A stretch of 64,000 nucleotides of DNA from the NCBI RefSeq assembly GCF_026802175.1, contig NZ_CP113797.1:5433026-5497025 (forward strand), given 5' to 3'. Both the position numbers and the translations under genes were made by a program. The notes under the pieces are model-generated. The model was not told the origin of the DNA and ran no database searches. It saw only the letters and a list, made by a program, of their open reading frames with translations. This document shows positions 45,353 to 55,196 of the stretch, one piece after another. The stretch comes from Thermocoleostomius sinensis A174 (GTDB lineage: Bacteria; Cyanobacteriota; Cyanobacteriia; Elainellales; Elainellaceae). Every line of letters begins with the position of its first letter. Positions within the stretch are counted from its first letter, which is position 1.

Positions 45353-47080
45353 TTACCGCAGCGATCGTCTAGCAGCCCCACTGACCCAATCAACCGCAAA
45401 AGTGAGCAGTACAAAACACCCCAACGTCACCAGCACTTGTTGATAGGCAAAGCTGCTCAATTGTTCGGTGAGCAACCGCCCCAATCCCCCTGCCCCCACC
45501 AAGCCCACAATCACCGTCTCGCGGGTACAAACTTCCCAGCGGTAGAGAATATAAGCCAGAAACCGAGTTAAGGTTAGTGGCAAGACGCCATACAAAAACA
45601 CTAAACTAGCGGGTGCTCCTTGGGACTTTAGCGCCACCAGCGGGCGTTGATTCAGGTTTTCGTTCACTTCTGCCATCAGCCGTCCCAAAATCCCCATATT
45701 GTGTAACCCCAAGGCGATCGCTCCGGGTAGGGTGCCGGGAAACACCACAAACAACACCACCAGTGCCCAAATCGGAGCCGGAATAGCGCGAGCAATTAAC
45801 AACAGCGATCGCGTTGCCACATAACCAACCCATGCCAAGCTGCGATGGAACCAATGCTGTCGAGAGTGACTGAGAAAACTGCCCGGCAGCAAGAAATTGT
45901 GTGCCGCAGGAAAAGACAGCACGATTCCTCCAAGTCCGGCTAGAGCAATCGCCAAAATCGACATCGCGATCGTTTGTCCAGAAAGTTTCAGCAGCAATCC
46001 GAATTGATCTGGGCTAACGATCGGTGGCCAAACCGATTGCCCAATGTCTTGTAATAGAGTTAGGGTACGCCGCGACCAAAGTTTACTGAAGTCAGCCTGA
46101 ACCGTCCAAAAGCAGAAAGGGATGAACCACAGGGACATTAGGATGGCGATCGTGGGGCGATGCTGCCACCAGAATTGGGAAACCTGCTGATTTGAGAATG
46201 GGGGAGTCGGGGATTGAGAAACGGCTTGCCGTCGCCAGTTTAAATCCAGGCGGCTTGGAGATCCCAACCGCTGGCGCAACAGGGCACTGGTAAGATCAAC
46301 GCTGCCTGTCAGTAAGAACAGAGCCAAAAACAGTGTCCACAGTTGTTCGTAGCGCAATGACTGAAGGCTGAGCAAAATTTGGTAGCCCAGTCCGCCTGCA
46401 CCGATGATGCCGAGCACCGCTGCCGATCGAATGGAGCACTCAAACCGATAAAAGCTATAGGACAGCAGATTCAGAAATGCCTGGGGCAATAGGGTGTAGA
46501 GAAAAGCGATCGGCGGCGCAACGCCACTATTAAGTAAGGTAATTAGCGGTTGACGGGGGGTTTCATCAAGCAGGTCTGAAAACACTTTGGCCACAATCGC
46601 GCTATAGGGAACTGCGATCGCCAGAATGCCCACCAATGGATCGAGTCCGAAAATGTTGACAAAAAATAAGCCCCAAATCAATTCGTGAATAGCACGAGGA
46701 ACGGCAAGTCCGGCTCGTAACAGGGTTCGTAGGTTACGGGGAAACGCATGATGGGGAAACCAAGCTAGCCACCAAATTTCGCAGCAAAGCAAGCCGCCGA
46801 TCAGTCCAAACCCAATGCTTAGCGTTGTGCCACACACTGCATAAGCCAGGGTGATCTGCGTTGCAGTCCAGGTGAGGTACAGAAAGTCGGCGCTGAAATC
46901 CGGCTGCAAGGCGGCTGCAAAAAACCGTGCTAGTTGTGGTAGTCCTCTAGGATTCAAAACCTCCTGCTGAAACACGCCAGTTGTCCACAGCGAAAGCCCG
47001 ATCGCGGCGATGCCGACCAATCCCCAGCGTAGGACAGGTGGGAACCAGGGACGAGGGGGAAGGGACGATCGAACCGTCAT
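45353..47080 (-). CDS. phnE: phosphonate/phosphite-type ABC permease, two PhnE domains fused
   Basis: This 575-residue inner-membrane permease contains two tandem PhnE-like units. The first shows RFECSIRSAAVLGIIGAGGLGYQ near residue 215 and the second RWEVCTRETVIVGLVGAGGLG near residue 530, each the conserved coupling region of one permease. Single PhnE proteins are about half this length and dimerise, so the fusion supplies both halves in one chain. Its start overlaps the phnC stop (ATGA), so translation is coupled. Substrate could be phosphonate, phosphite or phosphate. Confidence 0.88.
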   Translation of the reverse strand: MTVRSSLPPRPWFPPVLRWGLVGIAAIGLSLWTTGVFQQEVLNPRGLPQLARFFAAALQPDFSADFLYLTWTATQITLAYAVCGTTLSIGFGLIGGLLCCEIWWLAWFPHHAFPRNLRTLLRAGLAVPRAIHELIWGLFFVNIFGLDPLVGILAIAVPYSAIVAKVFSDLLDETPRQPLITLLNSGVAPPIAFLYTLLPQAFLNLLSYSFYRFECSIRSAAVLGIIGAGGLGYQILLSLQSLRYEQLWTLFLALFLLTGSVDLTSALLRQRLGSPSRLDLNWRRQAVSQSPTPPFSNQQVSQFWWQHRPTIAILMSLWFIPFCFWTVQADFSKLWSRRTLTLLQDIGQSVWPPIVSPDQFGLLLKLSGQTIAMSILAIALAGLGGIVLSFPAAHNFLLPGSFLSHSRQHWFHRSLAWVGYVATRSLLLIARAIPAPIWALVVLFVVFPGTLPGAIALGLHNMGILGRLMAEVNENLNQRPLVALKSQGAPASLVFLYGVLPLTLTRFLAYILYRWEVCTRETVIVGLVGAGGLGRLLTEQLSSFAYQQVLVTLGCFVLLTFAVDWVSGAARRSLR

Positions 47081-47850
47081 GCAGGAGATTCAGGAGATTT
47101 TAAACGATATAGATCATCAATCATGGCAGTAGTAAGCTGAGCCGCTGGCACATCGAACATGATTTGTCCGTGACGCAAACCAATGATGCGATCGCAGTAG
47201 ATCTGTGCTAGTTCAACCGAATGTAGGCTAATTATCAAGGTGCGACGCAAGTCTTGCACTAACGATTGCAGCAGGGCCATGATCTCGCGGCTACGTTCAG
47301 GATCAAGGCTAGCTACCGGTTCATCCGCCAAAATTATCGCGGGATTTTGTACCAACACCCGTGCAATGGCGACTCGTTGCTGCTGCCCTCCCGACAAGCG
47401 ATCGGTGCGCTCGTACAGCTTTTCGGGAATGCCAACGCGATGCAGAGCCTTAGCCGCCGTTTCTACCTCTAGAGGATAGAGCAATGATAGAGCCGCTTTC
47501 CAAAACGGCCAAGTGCCCAAGTGCCCCGCATTGACATTGTGGATCACCGCCAGATTATCCACCAAGTGAAACTGCTGGTAGATCGTGCCAATCTGCCGCT
47601 GTACCCGTCGCCGTTTGGAACCAGACAACTGACTTAACGGATACCCCAACGCCCATACCTCACCCTGGGTTGGCAACAGCGTACCGTTTAGCAGTTTCAA
47701 GAGCGTACTTTTGCCCGCGCCACTGGAGCCAATCAGCGCTACTCGTTCCCCGGATCGAATTTGTAGGTTCAGGTGATGCAGTGCCGAAATGCGATCGAAC
47801 CGATGAGACACCTGCTTTAACTCCAAAACAGGCGATGTGCTTGGGTACAT
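47077..47850 (-). CDS. phnC: phosphonate-type ABC transporter ATPase
   Basis: This 257-residue ATPase of the PhnC family has Walker A GSSGAGKSTLLKLLNG, a PhnC-like TIYQQFHLVDNLAVIHNVNAG segment, signature LSGGQQQRVAIARVL and Walker B ILADEPVASLDP. The longer frame to 47988 runs into the phnD gene; ATG 47850 lies just 10 bases after the phnD stop and is preferred. It is the middle gene of the phnD-phnC-phnE operon. Confidence 0.9.
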   Translation of the reverse strand: MYPSTSPVLELKQVSHRFDRISALHHLNLQIRSGERVALIGSSGAGKSTLLKLLNGTLLPTQGEVWALGYPLSQLSGSKRRRVQRQIGTIYQQFHLVDNLAVIHNVNAGHLGTWPFWKAALSLLYPLEVETAAKALHRVGIPEKLYERTDRLSGGQQQRVAIARVLVQNPAIILADEPVASLDPERSREIMALLQSLVQDLRRTLIISLHSVELAQIYCDRIIGLRHGQIMFDVPAAQLTTAMIDDLYRLKSPESPA

Positions 47851-47860
47851 TGCCAGAGTC

Positions 47861-48796
47861 TTACTGAATTTTGCCGATCTGCCGACCAATTTCTTCAATT
47901 TGCGAATAGTTGGAATTTTCCGTGGGAATAAATCGATCGGCTCCAAACAACTCCAGAATCTCTTGGTGTTCCGGCACAGTCGGATCAAGGGCTAACAGTG
48001 CAGCTTGCACTTTTTCCACAAAACCATCGCCATAGCGATCGTTCACGTCTGGATTGATCACCCAGTGATAGTCATAATAAGCGGGCGATCGCCAAATCAC
48101 CTGCACCTTGTCTAGGTCAACCTCTCCAGCTTCCACGCGCTGGTTCCACACCTGCTCATTCAACACTCCTGCGTCGTAGGTGCCTGCTTCTACAAGTTTG
48201 ATGGTGGCATCGTGATTTTGCGAAAACCCAACCTCGCCCTTAAAGGCATCCAACGATACATTTCCTTGTTGCAAAAAATACTGTGGCATCAGCCGTCCAG
48301 AAGTGGACGATTCGCTGCCAAAGGTAAAGGTGTGATCTTTCAAGACTTGCAGTTCGCTGATATCGTCAATCGGTTCAATGCCAGATGCCTTGTTAGCAAT
48401 AAACACACTGTGAAACTCGGCGTCAATGTCCCGTTGGGCAATCGCCTCAGCCCCAGGAACTTGCAACCGTGCCTGTACCCCGGTAAGTCCCCCAAACCAA
48501 ACCATGTCCAGATCACCCACCCGAAACGCTGTCACAGCCGCTGCATAATCGGTGACGGGTTGATACTCCACAGGCACGCCCAATGCTTCACTCAGGTAGT
48601 CTGATAGCTTACTGTAGAGGCGCTGAAGCTGTTCGGGGTCTTGATCGGGAATTGCCCCCGTGACGAACGGCTGAGTGGTCGTAGGCTCCTCAGACGAGGC
48701 GGAAGGATTCGAGGTAGAACCAGGTGTACAGGCAGTTAAGGGTAGAAGCACCGCCAACAGGGCTGGCATCAAGGTAGAACTCAAAACTCGCAGCAT
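47861..48796 (-). CDS. phnD: phosphonate-type ABC transporter substrate-binding lipoprotein
   Basis: This is an exported binding protein of about 311 residues. The N-terminal helix (LSSTLMPALLAVLLPLTAC) ends in a lipobox, giving a lipid-anchored protein. PhnD-family segments include YSKLSDYLSEALGVPVEYQ, then GDLDMVWFGGLTG and TFGSESSTSGRLMPQYFL. Start is ATG 48796 or GTG 48814 (MIKTLKMLRVL, which adds positive charges). The chemical identity of the ligand and any Pho-box upstream could not be confirmed. It is the first gene of the operon. Confidence 0.85.
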   Translation of the reverse strand: MLRVLSSTLMPALLAVLLPLTACTPGSTSNPSASSEEPTTTQPFVTGAIPDQDPEQLQRLYSKLSDYLSEALGVPVEYQPVTDYAAAVTAFRVGDLDMVWFGGLTGVQARLQVPGAEAIAQRDIDAEFHSVFIANKASGIEPIDDISELQVLKDHTFTFGSESSTSGRLMPQYFLQQGNVSLDAFKGEVGFSQNHDATIKLVEAGTYDAGVLNEQVWNQRVEAGEVDLDKVQVIWRSPAYYDYHWVINPDVNDRYGDGFVEKVQAALLALDPTVPEHQEILELFGADRFIPTENSNYSQIEEIGRQIGKIQ

Positions 48797-48905
48797 CTTC
48801 AATGTTTTAATCACGTAGTTATGTCTGTGTTCTGCTGGGTCGTGTTGTGTCTCTTTTGCGTCTTGATGGTGTCCTTTCTTTTTTCCCTCATCTCTCAATT
48901 CCTTT

Positions 48906-49061
48906 CTATTCTGTTAGTAGCCAAGACAACAAACCGAGCCCGATCGTCCAGCCTAACCACAGGGGAATGTGGGGCAAATGCAGCAGGTGAATCGGAAAGC
49001 TGATGATGTTTGTGATAATTACACCAATCAACACCGACATGGACAACAGTACCAAATTCAT
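48906..49061 (-). CDS. small membrane protein, 51 residues
   Basis: A frame below the usual length cut-off starts MNLVLLSMSVLIGVIITNII and continues HLLHLPHIPLWLGWTIGLGLLSWLLTE. Two hydrophobic stretches separated by a His/Pro-rich turn suggest a hairpin of two membrane helices. It follows the CPXCG gene by six bases on the same strand, so the pair is probably one transcript. I recall similar short cyanobacterial proteins but no function. Confidence 0.55.
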   Translation of the reverse strand: MNLVLLSMSVLIGVIITNIISFPIHLLHLPHIPLWLGWTIGLGLLSWLLTE

Positions 49062-49067
49062 GCTGGT

Positions 49068-49256
49068 TTATCCTTCATACTCACTATTAATGTCAATCTC
49101 TAAACGGTCTGGATCAATGGAGATATACAAAATGTTAGGGCGGCAGCAAACTTGGCAGTCTTCCACATAGGATTGATATTCTCCAGCGCTAAGATCCACA
49201 AACGTTAAATTGGGTTCGCCACAGTAAGCGCATTGATATTCGGCTGTATTTTCCAT
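49068..49256 (-). CDS. CPXCG-motif cysteine-rich protein
   Basis: This is a 62-residue zinc-ribbon-like protein of the CPXCG family. The first knuckle is YQCAYCGEPN and the second EDCQVCCRPN, followed by an acidic tail (DPDRLEIDINSEYEG). Four or five cysteines could bind zinc. Members of this family have no established role. The 51-residue membrane protein follows on the same strand with a short gap. Confidence 0.8.
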   Translation of the reverse strand: MENTAEYQCAYCGEPNLTFVDLSAGEYQSYVEDCQVCCRPNILYISIDPDRLEIDINSEYEG

Positions 49257-49404
49257 TTTGACAAGGTTTGGTCCCTAGTTTTGGTCTCTGACAGTTAAGT
49301 TGAAAGACAGTCAAGTTGAAAGCAGATGCGCAGAGCGATCGATTGCTGAGTAATTTGTGCTGAGTGATTTGGTTCCTACTTTGTGTCAAGTTGTCTACCA
49401 GATT

Positions 49405-50646
49405 TCAATCGGTCCTGATATCGCTTGCTAGAGAAGCTCGGCGTTTTGTTTGATTCAGGGCTGCTTGGACGGCTTGTTGCTGGTCGCGATGGGTAAGCCA
49501 GCGGTGATAGGTACGGGTATGAATGGTGACGGAATGCCCCATCATCCGCGCTGCTACCGCATCTGGTAGTCCAAAGTGGATGGTACGCACGGCCCAAGCA
49601 TGGCGGAGATCATACGGCGAAAAGGGAAGTTGATAGCGGCGAAACTGTCGGGATACCAGTTGCCCAATGCGTTGAAGTGTAGTGTGATTTAGGTCGGTTT
49701 CGATCGCAGGTAGCTGAATTTGCCGTAAGTTGAACTGTTCTACCCATTCCGGATGAAACGGCCAAACTTCGTGATTTCCAGTTTTTGTGGTACCCAGAAC
49801 TTCCACCATTGCCTCTACATTGCCCGTTTCAAGGGCGCTATAGTCACAGAAAAATACCTCATGATTGCGTAAGCCATAGGTAGCTATGATGCCATACACC
49901 CAGCGCCAAGCTGGATTGGGAATCTGGTTAAAAAAGCTGACAATCTCTTGATCTGACGGAAGATTGCGCAGTTGGGTACGGCTAGGACTATAGTTGCCCC
50001 ATAGCGTTTTGAGATCGATCGGCAATTCCACATGCAGGAATTTGGCCAAGGCTGCTAGCGCCGTACAACAGATCTGCCGACTGCGAGAGTTGGGACGAGT
50101 GGAGTCAATGGCTGCATAGATCGCTTCCGACAAACTTAGCTGGGGCGAGGCTTGGGCGATCGTTTCTAGTTTTTGAATATAGGGCCAATAGGCTTTCTCC
50201 CAAGTTGTTCTGACCGAAGCAATGCTAGATTTCTGAAGTGCTTGCTCGAAAAAATCAGCTTTGAACGCGGCTAGCTTTTCTGAGATATCCATTTGGCTCA
50301 AGCGTCCACCGCCCACTACAGGCAGATACTCATGCCAGTCAAATGTATTTTGAATGATCTGAGCCGCAATAATTTTGGCTTCTTGCTCGGCTTGCTTCAA
50401 CCCGGCTGGGGTAGCGGGCAAATTCAGACTAATACGCTGCTGATAGTTGCGAAGACGATGGCTACCTGGGCGTGGTGGCAACGTTCCACGTAAATTTAAT
50501 GTGTGACCTCGTCGCTCAATTCGCAGTCCCAACCGCGCCGCCTTTAAGCGCTGATTGGTTTGTAAAATCTGCCGATCGATAGTGGCAATTGCTTTCGGAA
50601 TTTGAGCAGATGGGAATGAGGAAGATGGCATTTTGATTGAGTCCAC
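49405..50646 (-). CDS. tyrosine recombinase of the XisA/XisC type
   Basis: This 413-residue site-specific recombinase resembles the heterocyst excision enzymes XisA and XisC along its whole length. The N-terminal DNA-binding part contains LKAARLGLRIERRG and ISLNLPATPAGLKQAEQEA. The catalytic part shows YGLRNHEV (first Arg, about R260), PYDLRHAWAVR (about 344-354), MGHSVTIHT and TYHRW with the nucleophile Tyr (about Y380). At the position of the usual His the sequence is Tyr345, giving the R-Y-R-Y tetrad I recall for XisA/XisC. No nif or hup genes are present, so its target is unknown. Confidence 0.82.
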   Translation of the reverse strand: MDSIKMPSSSFPSAQIPKAIATIDRQILQTNQRLKAARLGLRIERRGHTLNLRGTLPPRPGSHRLRNYQQRISLNLPATPAGLKQAEQEAKIIAAQIIQNTFDWHEYLPVVGGGRLSQMDISEKLAAFKADFFEQALQKSSIASVRTTWEKAYWPYIQKLETIAQASPQLSLSEAIYAAIDSTRPNSRSRQICCTALAALAKFLHVELPIDLKTLWGNYSPSRTQLRNLPSDQEIVSFFNQIPNPAWRWVYGIIATYGLRNHEVFFCDYSALETGNVEAMVEVLGTTKTGNHEVWPFHPEWVEQFNLRQIQLPAIETDLNHTTLQRIGQLVSRQFRRYQLPFSPYDLRHAWAVRTIHFGLPDAVAARMMGHSVTIHTRTYHRWLTHRDQQQAVQAALNQTKRRASLASDIRTD

Positions 50647-50843
50647 TCGGCGAAGAACTTGCAGTCAGAGCGTTGTCGGTCTTTAATCTAAGAATGGTCT
50701 GAACCAATTAAGTGGCGATCGAGCCTTGCTGTCTCAGTAAGGTTGAAATGTTGAGAATTTCTGCTAACTAAATACGCTGAAATTAAAAAAGATTATTGTT
50801 AAAATCGGTAACAAATATTAAAGACAAGGAAGCTGTGGTAACT

Positions 50844-52007
50844 ATGGGTCGTGTTGGTGTGTTGTTACTGAATCTGGGAGGTCCAGACCAGTTAGAGGAC
50901 GTTCGTCCCTTTCTATTTAACTTATTTTCCGACCCAGAAATTATCCGCTTGCCGTTTACTTGGCTACAAAAACCATTAGCATGGCTAATTTCTACGACTC
51001 GCGCCCGCAAGTCCCAAGAAAACTACAAGATGATTGGTGGAGGGTCGCCGCTGCGTCGCATTACTGAAGAGCAAGCTCAAGCCTTGCAAGCATCGTTGAG
51101 ACAACGGGGGCAGGATGCGCAAGTTTACATCGGAATGCGCTACTGGCATCCATTTACCGAGGAGGCGATTGCTCGAATCAAGCGGGACAATATTGAGCGA
51201 TTGGTCATTCTGCCACTCTATCCTCAGTTTTCGATTAGCACCAGTGGGTCAAGCTTTCGATTGCTCGATCGGCTTTGGCAAGAAGACCCCTCGCTGCATC
51301 GGATTGATCATACGGTGATTCCTTCTTGGTATGCACGATCGGGCTATCGTCAAGCTATGGCACAGTTAATTGCTCAAGAACTCGATCAATTTCCTGAGCC
51401 AGACAGCGTTCACATTTTCTTCAGTGCCCACGGGGTGCCACTCAGCTACGTTGAAGAAGCGGGCGACCCCTACCAACAGGAGATTGAAGAATGTACTGCC
51501 TTAATCATGCAAACGCTAAACCGCCCAAATGCCTATACTCTGGCGTATCAAAGTCGGGTTGGGCCTGTAGAGTGGCTGAAGCCTTACACCGAAGAAGCAA
51601 TTCCTGAACTGGCTGAACAAGGTGTAGAGAACTTGCTGGTTGTACCGATTAGTTTTGTCTCAGAGCACATCGAAACCTTACAAGAGATTGATATTGAATA
51701 TCGCGAATTAGCCGAGGAAGCTGGCATTCACCATTTTCAGCGCGTGCCGGCTCTCAATACCCATCCGGTATTCATCGATGATTTGGCCGAGATGGTCGTG
51801 TCGGCAGTAAACGCACCTAGCCTAAAGCTGTCAGAAGTGCCACAGATGCGGAAACAGGTGAAGATGTATCCGCAGGAGCGGTGGGAATGGGGCATGACAA
51901 CAGCGGCTGAGGTGTGGAATGGTCGCTTAGCGATGATCGGCTTTATTGCCCTACTAATTGAGTTGATCAGCGGGCATGGACCCTTGCATTTTGTGGGGTT
52001 GTTGTAA
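50844..52007 (+). CDS. hemH: ferrochelatase with C-terminal CAB-like helix
   Basis: This 387-residue enzyme inserts iron into protoporphyrin IX, the last step of haem synthesis. It begins [20 protein letters not shown]. The active-site His lies in [19 protein letters not shown], and [19 protein letters not shown] is conserved. The last 40 residues ([19 protein letters not shown]) are an Hli-like helix with NGRxAM, a known feature of cyanobacterial and plant ferrochelatases. ATG 50844 gives the family start; the frame opens earlier at 50796. The hydrophobic tail should place it at the thylakoid membrane. Confidence 0.95.
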   Translation: MGRVGVLLLNLGGPDQLEDVRPFLFNLFSDPEIIRLPFTWLQKPLAWLISTTRARKSQENYKMIGGGSPLRRITEEQAQALQASLRQRGQDAQVYIGMRYWHPFTEEAIARIKRDNIERLVILPLYPQFSISTSGSSFRLLDRLWQEDPSLHRIDHTVIPSWYARSGYRQAMAQLIAQELDQFPEPDSVHIFFSAHGVPLSYVEEAGDPYQQEIEECTALIMQTLNRPNAYTLAYQSRVGPVEWLKPYTEEAIPELAEQGVENLLVVPISFVSEHIETLQEIDIEYRELAEEAGIHHFQRVPALNTHPVFIDDLAEMVVSAVNAPSLKLSEVPQMRKQVKMYPQERWEWGMTTAAEVWNGRLAMIGFIALLIELISGHGPLHFVGLL

Positions 52008-52017
52008 GAACAAGAGC

Positions 52018-52271
52018 AAAGCAAAAACGAACATAAACACCAACGAAACAAGAGGGACGATCGATCTGCTACTGATAAGACCGAGGCCCTGGAGCAGGTC
52101 AGCACCCTGGCAAAAGCAGGGCAGAACCCGCAAGACGGTACATTGAAAAAATTAGCCAGTACCGCAATTAAGATAATTAAAGGCACTGTCGTCGCGCTGC
52201 CTGCCACTGCCACAGTGGTAGAGGTAGTGAATAAATTATTGCCGTCGATCGCCGCTCTGCTAGAATTATGA
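52018..52271 (+). pseudogene. C-terminal gene fragment without a start
   Basis: After hemH an open frame without a start codon ends at TGA 52271. Its readable part includes KTEALEQVSTLAKAGQNPQD, then LASTAIKIIKGTVVALP and VVNKLLPSIAALLEL. I remember such an ALAEAGQNP/ILKGTVAALP tail at the end of cyanobacterial pentapeptide-repeat proteins, so this is probably a leftover C-terminus. The upstream repeat part is missing. The identification is from memory only. Confidence 0.45.
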
Positions 52272-52273
52272 GC

Positions 52274-52297
52274 AAAAAACCCTCCGCTGGGAGGGTT
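52274..52297 (-). terminator. intrinsic terminator of the transketolase gene
   Basis: On the minus strand ACCCTCC-CAGC-GGAGGGT is followed by TTTTTTG. It lies about 50 bases after the transketolase stop and is placed correctly to end that transcript. Confidence 0.85.
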
Positions 52298-52342
52298 GAA
52301 TAGCTTTAGCAATGATTAATGGCGTGTCTTAGCCAACGGCGC

Positions 52343-54355
52343 TTAACCTAATAATGCTTTAGCTTTAGTGACGACATTTTCAACCGTAAAGCCAAACTTC
52401 TCCATACAGACACCACCGGGAGCCGATGCCCCGAAGCGATCGACGCTGATGATGTCTCCTTCCGATCCCATGTACTTGCACCAACCGAAGCTCGTTCCTG
52501 CTTCTACAATCAAGCGCTTGGTGACAGCTTTGGGCAGCACCGATTCTTTGTAAGCGACATCTTGTGCTTCAAACAGATCCCAAGCGGGCATTGACACCAC
52601 GCGAACTTTTTTGCCTTCTGCGGTCAGCTTTTCAGCCGCTTGCACACATAATCCCACTTCAGATCCCGTACCAATCAGGATGATATCGGGTGTACTGTCG
52701 CAGTCCACTACTGCATACGCCCCTTTCGCCACTCCATCGATCGATGAGCCTGCCAGGTTCGGCAAACTCTGACGCGACAGGGCCAGTAAGGTGGGGCGAT
52801 GGTTACGAGCGTTTTCGATCGCCACCTTGTAAGCGCCAGAGGTTTCTGTTCCATCCGCCGGACGAATCACCGTCAACTGAGGAATCGCCCGCAGCGACGC
52901 GATCGTTTCTACGGGTTGGTGGGTGGGGCCGTCTTCCCCTAGGGCGATCGAATCGTGAGTCATCACCCAAATTACACCGGCCCGCGACAGCGCCGACAGA
53001 CGAATCGCTGCCCGCATGTAATCGGTAAACACCAAGAAGGTTGCGCCATAGGGAATCAACCCCGAACCGTGTAAGGCAATGCCGTTACAAATAGCGCCCA
53101 TGCCATGCTCGCGTACGCCAAAGCGGATATTGCGGTTTTGGTATTGCCCCTTTTGGAAGTCCCCAAATCCTTTCAACTCCGTCAAATTCGAGTGCGTCAA
53201 GTCAGCCGAACCCCCAATCAATTCTGGCAACACAGGTGCTAGGGCGTTCAGACAATTTTCCGAGTGTTTGCGGCTGGCTAGGGCTTTGTCTTCGGGCTTG
53301 TAGGTAGGCAGCACCGTGTCCCAACCGTCGGGCAGTCTACCGCTTAACATCCGATCAAACTCAGCCGCTTCATCGGCATACTTCGTTTTGTATTGCGCCC
53401 AGATCTCGTTCCACTCGGCTTCTAAGCTAGCACCCCGCTCTACGGCCTTGCGCATGTGGCTGAGAGCATCGTCTGGTACTTCAAACGGCTCATAGTTCCA
53501 CCCCAAATTTTCGCGAGTCAGCTTAATCTCATCACCGCCCAAGGCCGCTCCATGGACACCTGCGGTATTGGCCTTGTTGGGCGATCCGTAGCCGATCGTC
53601 GTTGTCACCTTAATCAAAGAGGGTTTATCGGTTATGGCCTTGGCCGTTTCGATCGCCTGCTGAATGGCTTCTAGATTAGTGTCGCCATCTGGCACATGCT
53701 GCACGTGCCAACCATAGGCCTCAAAGCGCTTGCCCACATCTTCAGTAAAAGCAATGTCTGTGGAGCCGTCAATCGAGATATGGTTGTCATCATAGAGAGC
53801 AATTAATTTACCCAATCCCAGATGTCCGGCCAGGGAACAGGCCTCGCCAGACACCCCTTCCATATTGCAGCCATCACCCAAAATTACGTACGTATAGTGA
53901 TCAACCAAAGTGAGATCAGGCTTATTGAACTTAGCAGCCAAGTGTGCTTCGGCCATAGCCAATCCAACCGCATTACAAATACCTTGTCCAAGCGGGCCCG
54001 TTGTCACTTCAACACCAGGGGTTTCAAAGTTTTCAGGATGTCCTGGGGTTTTTGATTCCCATTGACGAAATTGCTTGATGTCCTCGATCGTTACGCTATC
54101 GAAGCCCGTTAAATACATCAGGGCATACTGCAACATGCAGCCATGTCCGGCTGATAAGACAAAGCGATCGCGGTTAAACCACTTGGGGTTTTTGGGGTTA
54201 ACCCGCAGAAACTTGTCCCACAGAACAAAGGCCATAGGAGCAGCGCCCATCGGCAGCCCAGGATGGCCAGATTTGGCCTTCTCAACGGCTTCAATCGCTA
54301 GAAAACGAATGGAATTAATACAAAGCTCTTCAAGAGATTGGGTTGCAACAGCCAT
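52343..54355 (-). CDS. tktA: transketolase
   Basis: This 670-residue thiamin-diphosphate enzyme of the Calvin cycle and pentose phosphate pathway moves two-carbon units between sugar phosphates. It starts [20 protein letters not shown]. The TPP-binding segment is [15 protein letters not shown], with [12 protein letters not shown] upstream. Later conserved segments are [38 protein letters not shown] and the C-terminal [12 protein letters not shown]. The chain looks complete. A clean terminator follows its stop. Confidence 0.97.
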   Translation of the reverse strand: MAVATQSLEELCINSIRFLAIEAVEKAKSGHPGLPMGAAPMAFVLWDKFLRVNPKNPKWFNRDRFVLSAGHGCMLQYALMYLTGFDSVTIEDIKQFRQWESKTPGHPENFETPGVEVTTGPLGQGICNAVGLAMAEAHLAAKFNKPDLTLVDHYTYVILGDGCNMEGVSGEACSLAGHLGLGKLIALYDDNHISIDGSTDIAFTEDVGKRFEAYGWHVQHVPDGDTNLEAIQQAIETAKAITDKPSLIKVTTTIGYGSPNKANTAGVHGAALGGDEIKLTRENLGWNYEPFEVPDDALSHMRKAVERGASLEAEWNEIWAQYKTKYADEAAEFDRMLSGRLPDGWDTVLPTYKPEDKALASRKHSENCLNALAPVLPELIGGSADLTHSNLTELKGFGDFQKGQYQNRNIRFGVREHGMGAICNGIALHGSGLIPYGATFLVFTDYMRAAIRLSALSRAGVIWVMTHDSIALGEDGPTHQPVETIASLRAIPQLTVIRPADGTETSGAYKVAIENARNHRPTLLALSRQSLPNLAGSSIDGVAKGAYAVVDCDSTPDIILIGTGSEVGLCVQAAEKLTAEGKKVRVVSMPAWDLFEAQDVAYKESVLPKAVTKRLIVEAGTSFGWCKYMGSEGDIISVDRFGASAPGGVCMEKFGFTVENVVTKAKALLG

Positions 54356-54983
54356 GACTTCCTCTACTCAACAACGGCTTGATTTAGGGTGGTTTCAGGT
54401 TTTCGGGCAAAGACACTACTCATCACCAAAACGATAGGTAACTATACCTATTGCCCATTATTTATAGTTTATAACAAGCAGTCCTGGATCTATCCTCCCA
54501 CTAATAGGAATGGTTTGAGGCGGAAATTTATGCTTCATCTCAATTTGCCAATAGTTCCTGCATGAATTGTTTCCACCTAGTGAAGATGTTTCTGTCCCCA
54601 ATTTTTCAAACGAAGCCAGTGCCACACCGACTGCTGCACTCAACGGTATAGTAGTTTCTATGAGATTCTTCACAGTATTCAACAAGTTTTTGTTGAGTTA
54701 TGGTGTGTGTGCTTTACAAGCTAGGGCAGATTCACTAAAGTTGAACCACTGCTCCTCATAAGTTGTTGAACTAAGTTGTTGAACGGAGTCAACCCTCTGT
54801 AGGATGCGTTATGACCAGTGTTATGTATTGATTCTTTGAATTGCATGGGTACGTGATGTATTCCATCCTACAGAATCGTTGAGGCTATCTGCTTAGTTTG
54901 GACTTAGTTCGGCAATTTAATTCAACAAAAGGTCAGGTTATTGCAGACTATTATCACGGCAGTTCTGCCACGCTTTTTTTCCT
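54356..54983. other. intergenic region with a degenerate palindromic repeat
   Basis: No supported gene in about 630 bases. It contains a 13-base tandem duplication (AAGTTGTTGAACT, 54760-54784) and an inverted repeat with arms TGTAGGATG and CATCCTACA at 54798-54872. The latter is of a kind (GTAGGATGCGTTA-type) I remember as dispersed in cyanobacteria. The AT-rich part near 54440-54480 should hold the tktA promoter. Two overlapping frames of about 65-75 codons have only TTG or weak starts. Confidence 0.55.
54798..54872. repeat. inverted repeat, GTAGGATG type
   Basis: Arms TGTAGGATG (54798-54806) and CATCCTACA (54864-54872) are perfect complements nine bases long and frame about 57 bases. The inner flanks show weaker symmetry. 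It may be a degenerate miniature mobile element. Confidence 0.5.
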
Positions 54984-55196
54984 ATGTTCACTATCCAGGT
55001 TGCCGATCGCACCTTTGAAGGACGTAAAAAGCTGGTGATTGAAGACGGCAAAATTTATATTGATCATGAATACATTCAAGTCTCTACGCAGCAAATCATC
55101 GTGACTGGAGACGTAGAGAATTTTGAATCGGATGGTTCGGTTGAAATTCTGCTTGGAGATGACAAAACCTGGATTGCTCGAAGCAGCTACCGCTAG
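54984..55196 (+). CDS. hypothetical protein, 70 residues
   Basis: The product reads MFTIQVADRTFEGRKKLVIE, then VSTQQIIVTGDVENFESDGS and VEILLGDDKTWIARSSYR. It appears to be a small all-beta protein with strands of alternating hydrophobic residues. I do not recognise the family. Composition and codon use look like neighbouring genes, and the frame is uninterrupted, so it is probably real. No strong ribosome-binding site is seen ahead of ATG 54984. Confidence 0.55.
   Translation: MFTIQVADRTFEGRKKLVIEDGKIYIDHEYIQVSTQQIIVTGDVENFESDGSVEILLGDDKTWIARSSYR

Noticed and set aside
49405..50646. Prophage
   Set aside because: The recombinase stands alone among housekeeping genes, without phage structural, replication or lysis genes and without an obvious attachment-site pair at the nearby tRNA-His.
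54458..54761. Opposing frames of about 64-75 codons in the gap upstream of tktA
   Set aside because: Neither has a convincing start or translation signal, and composition looks intergenic.
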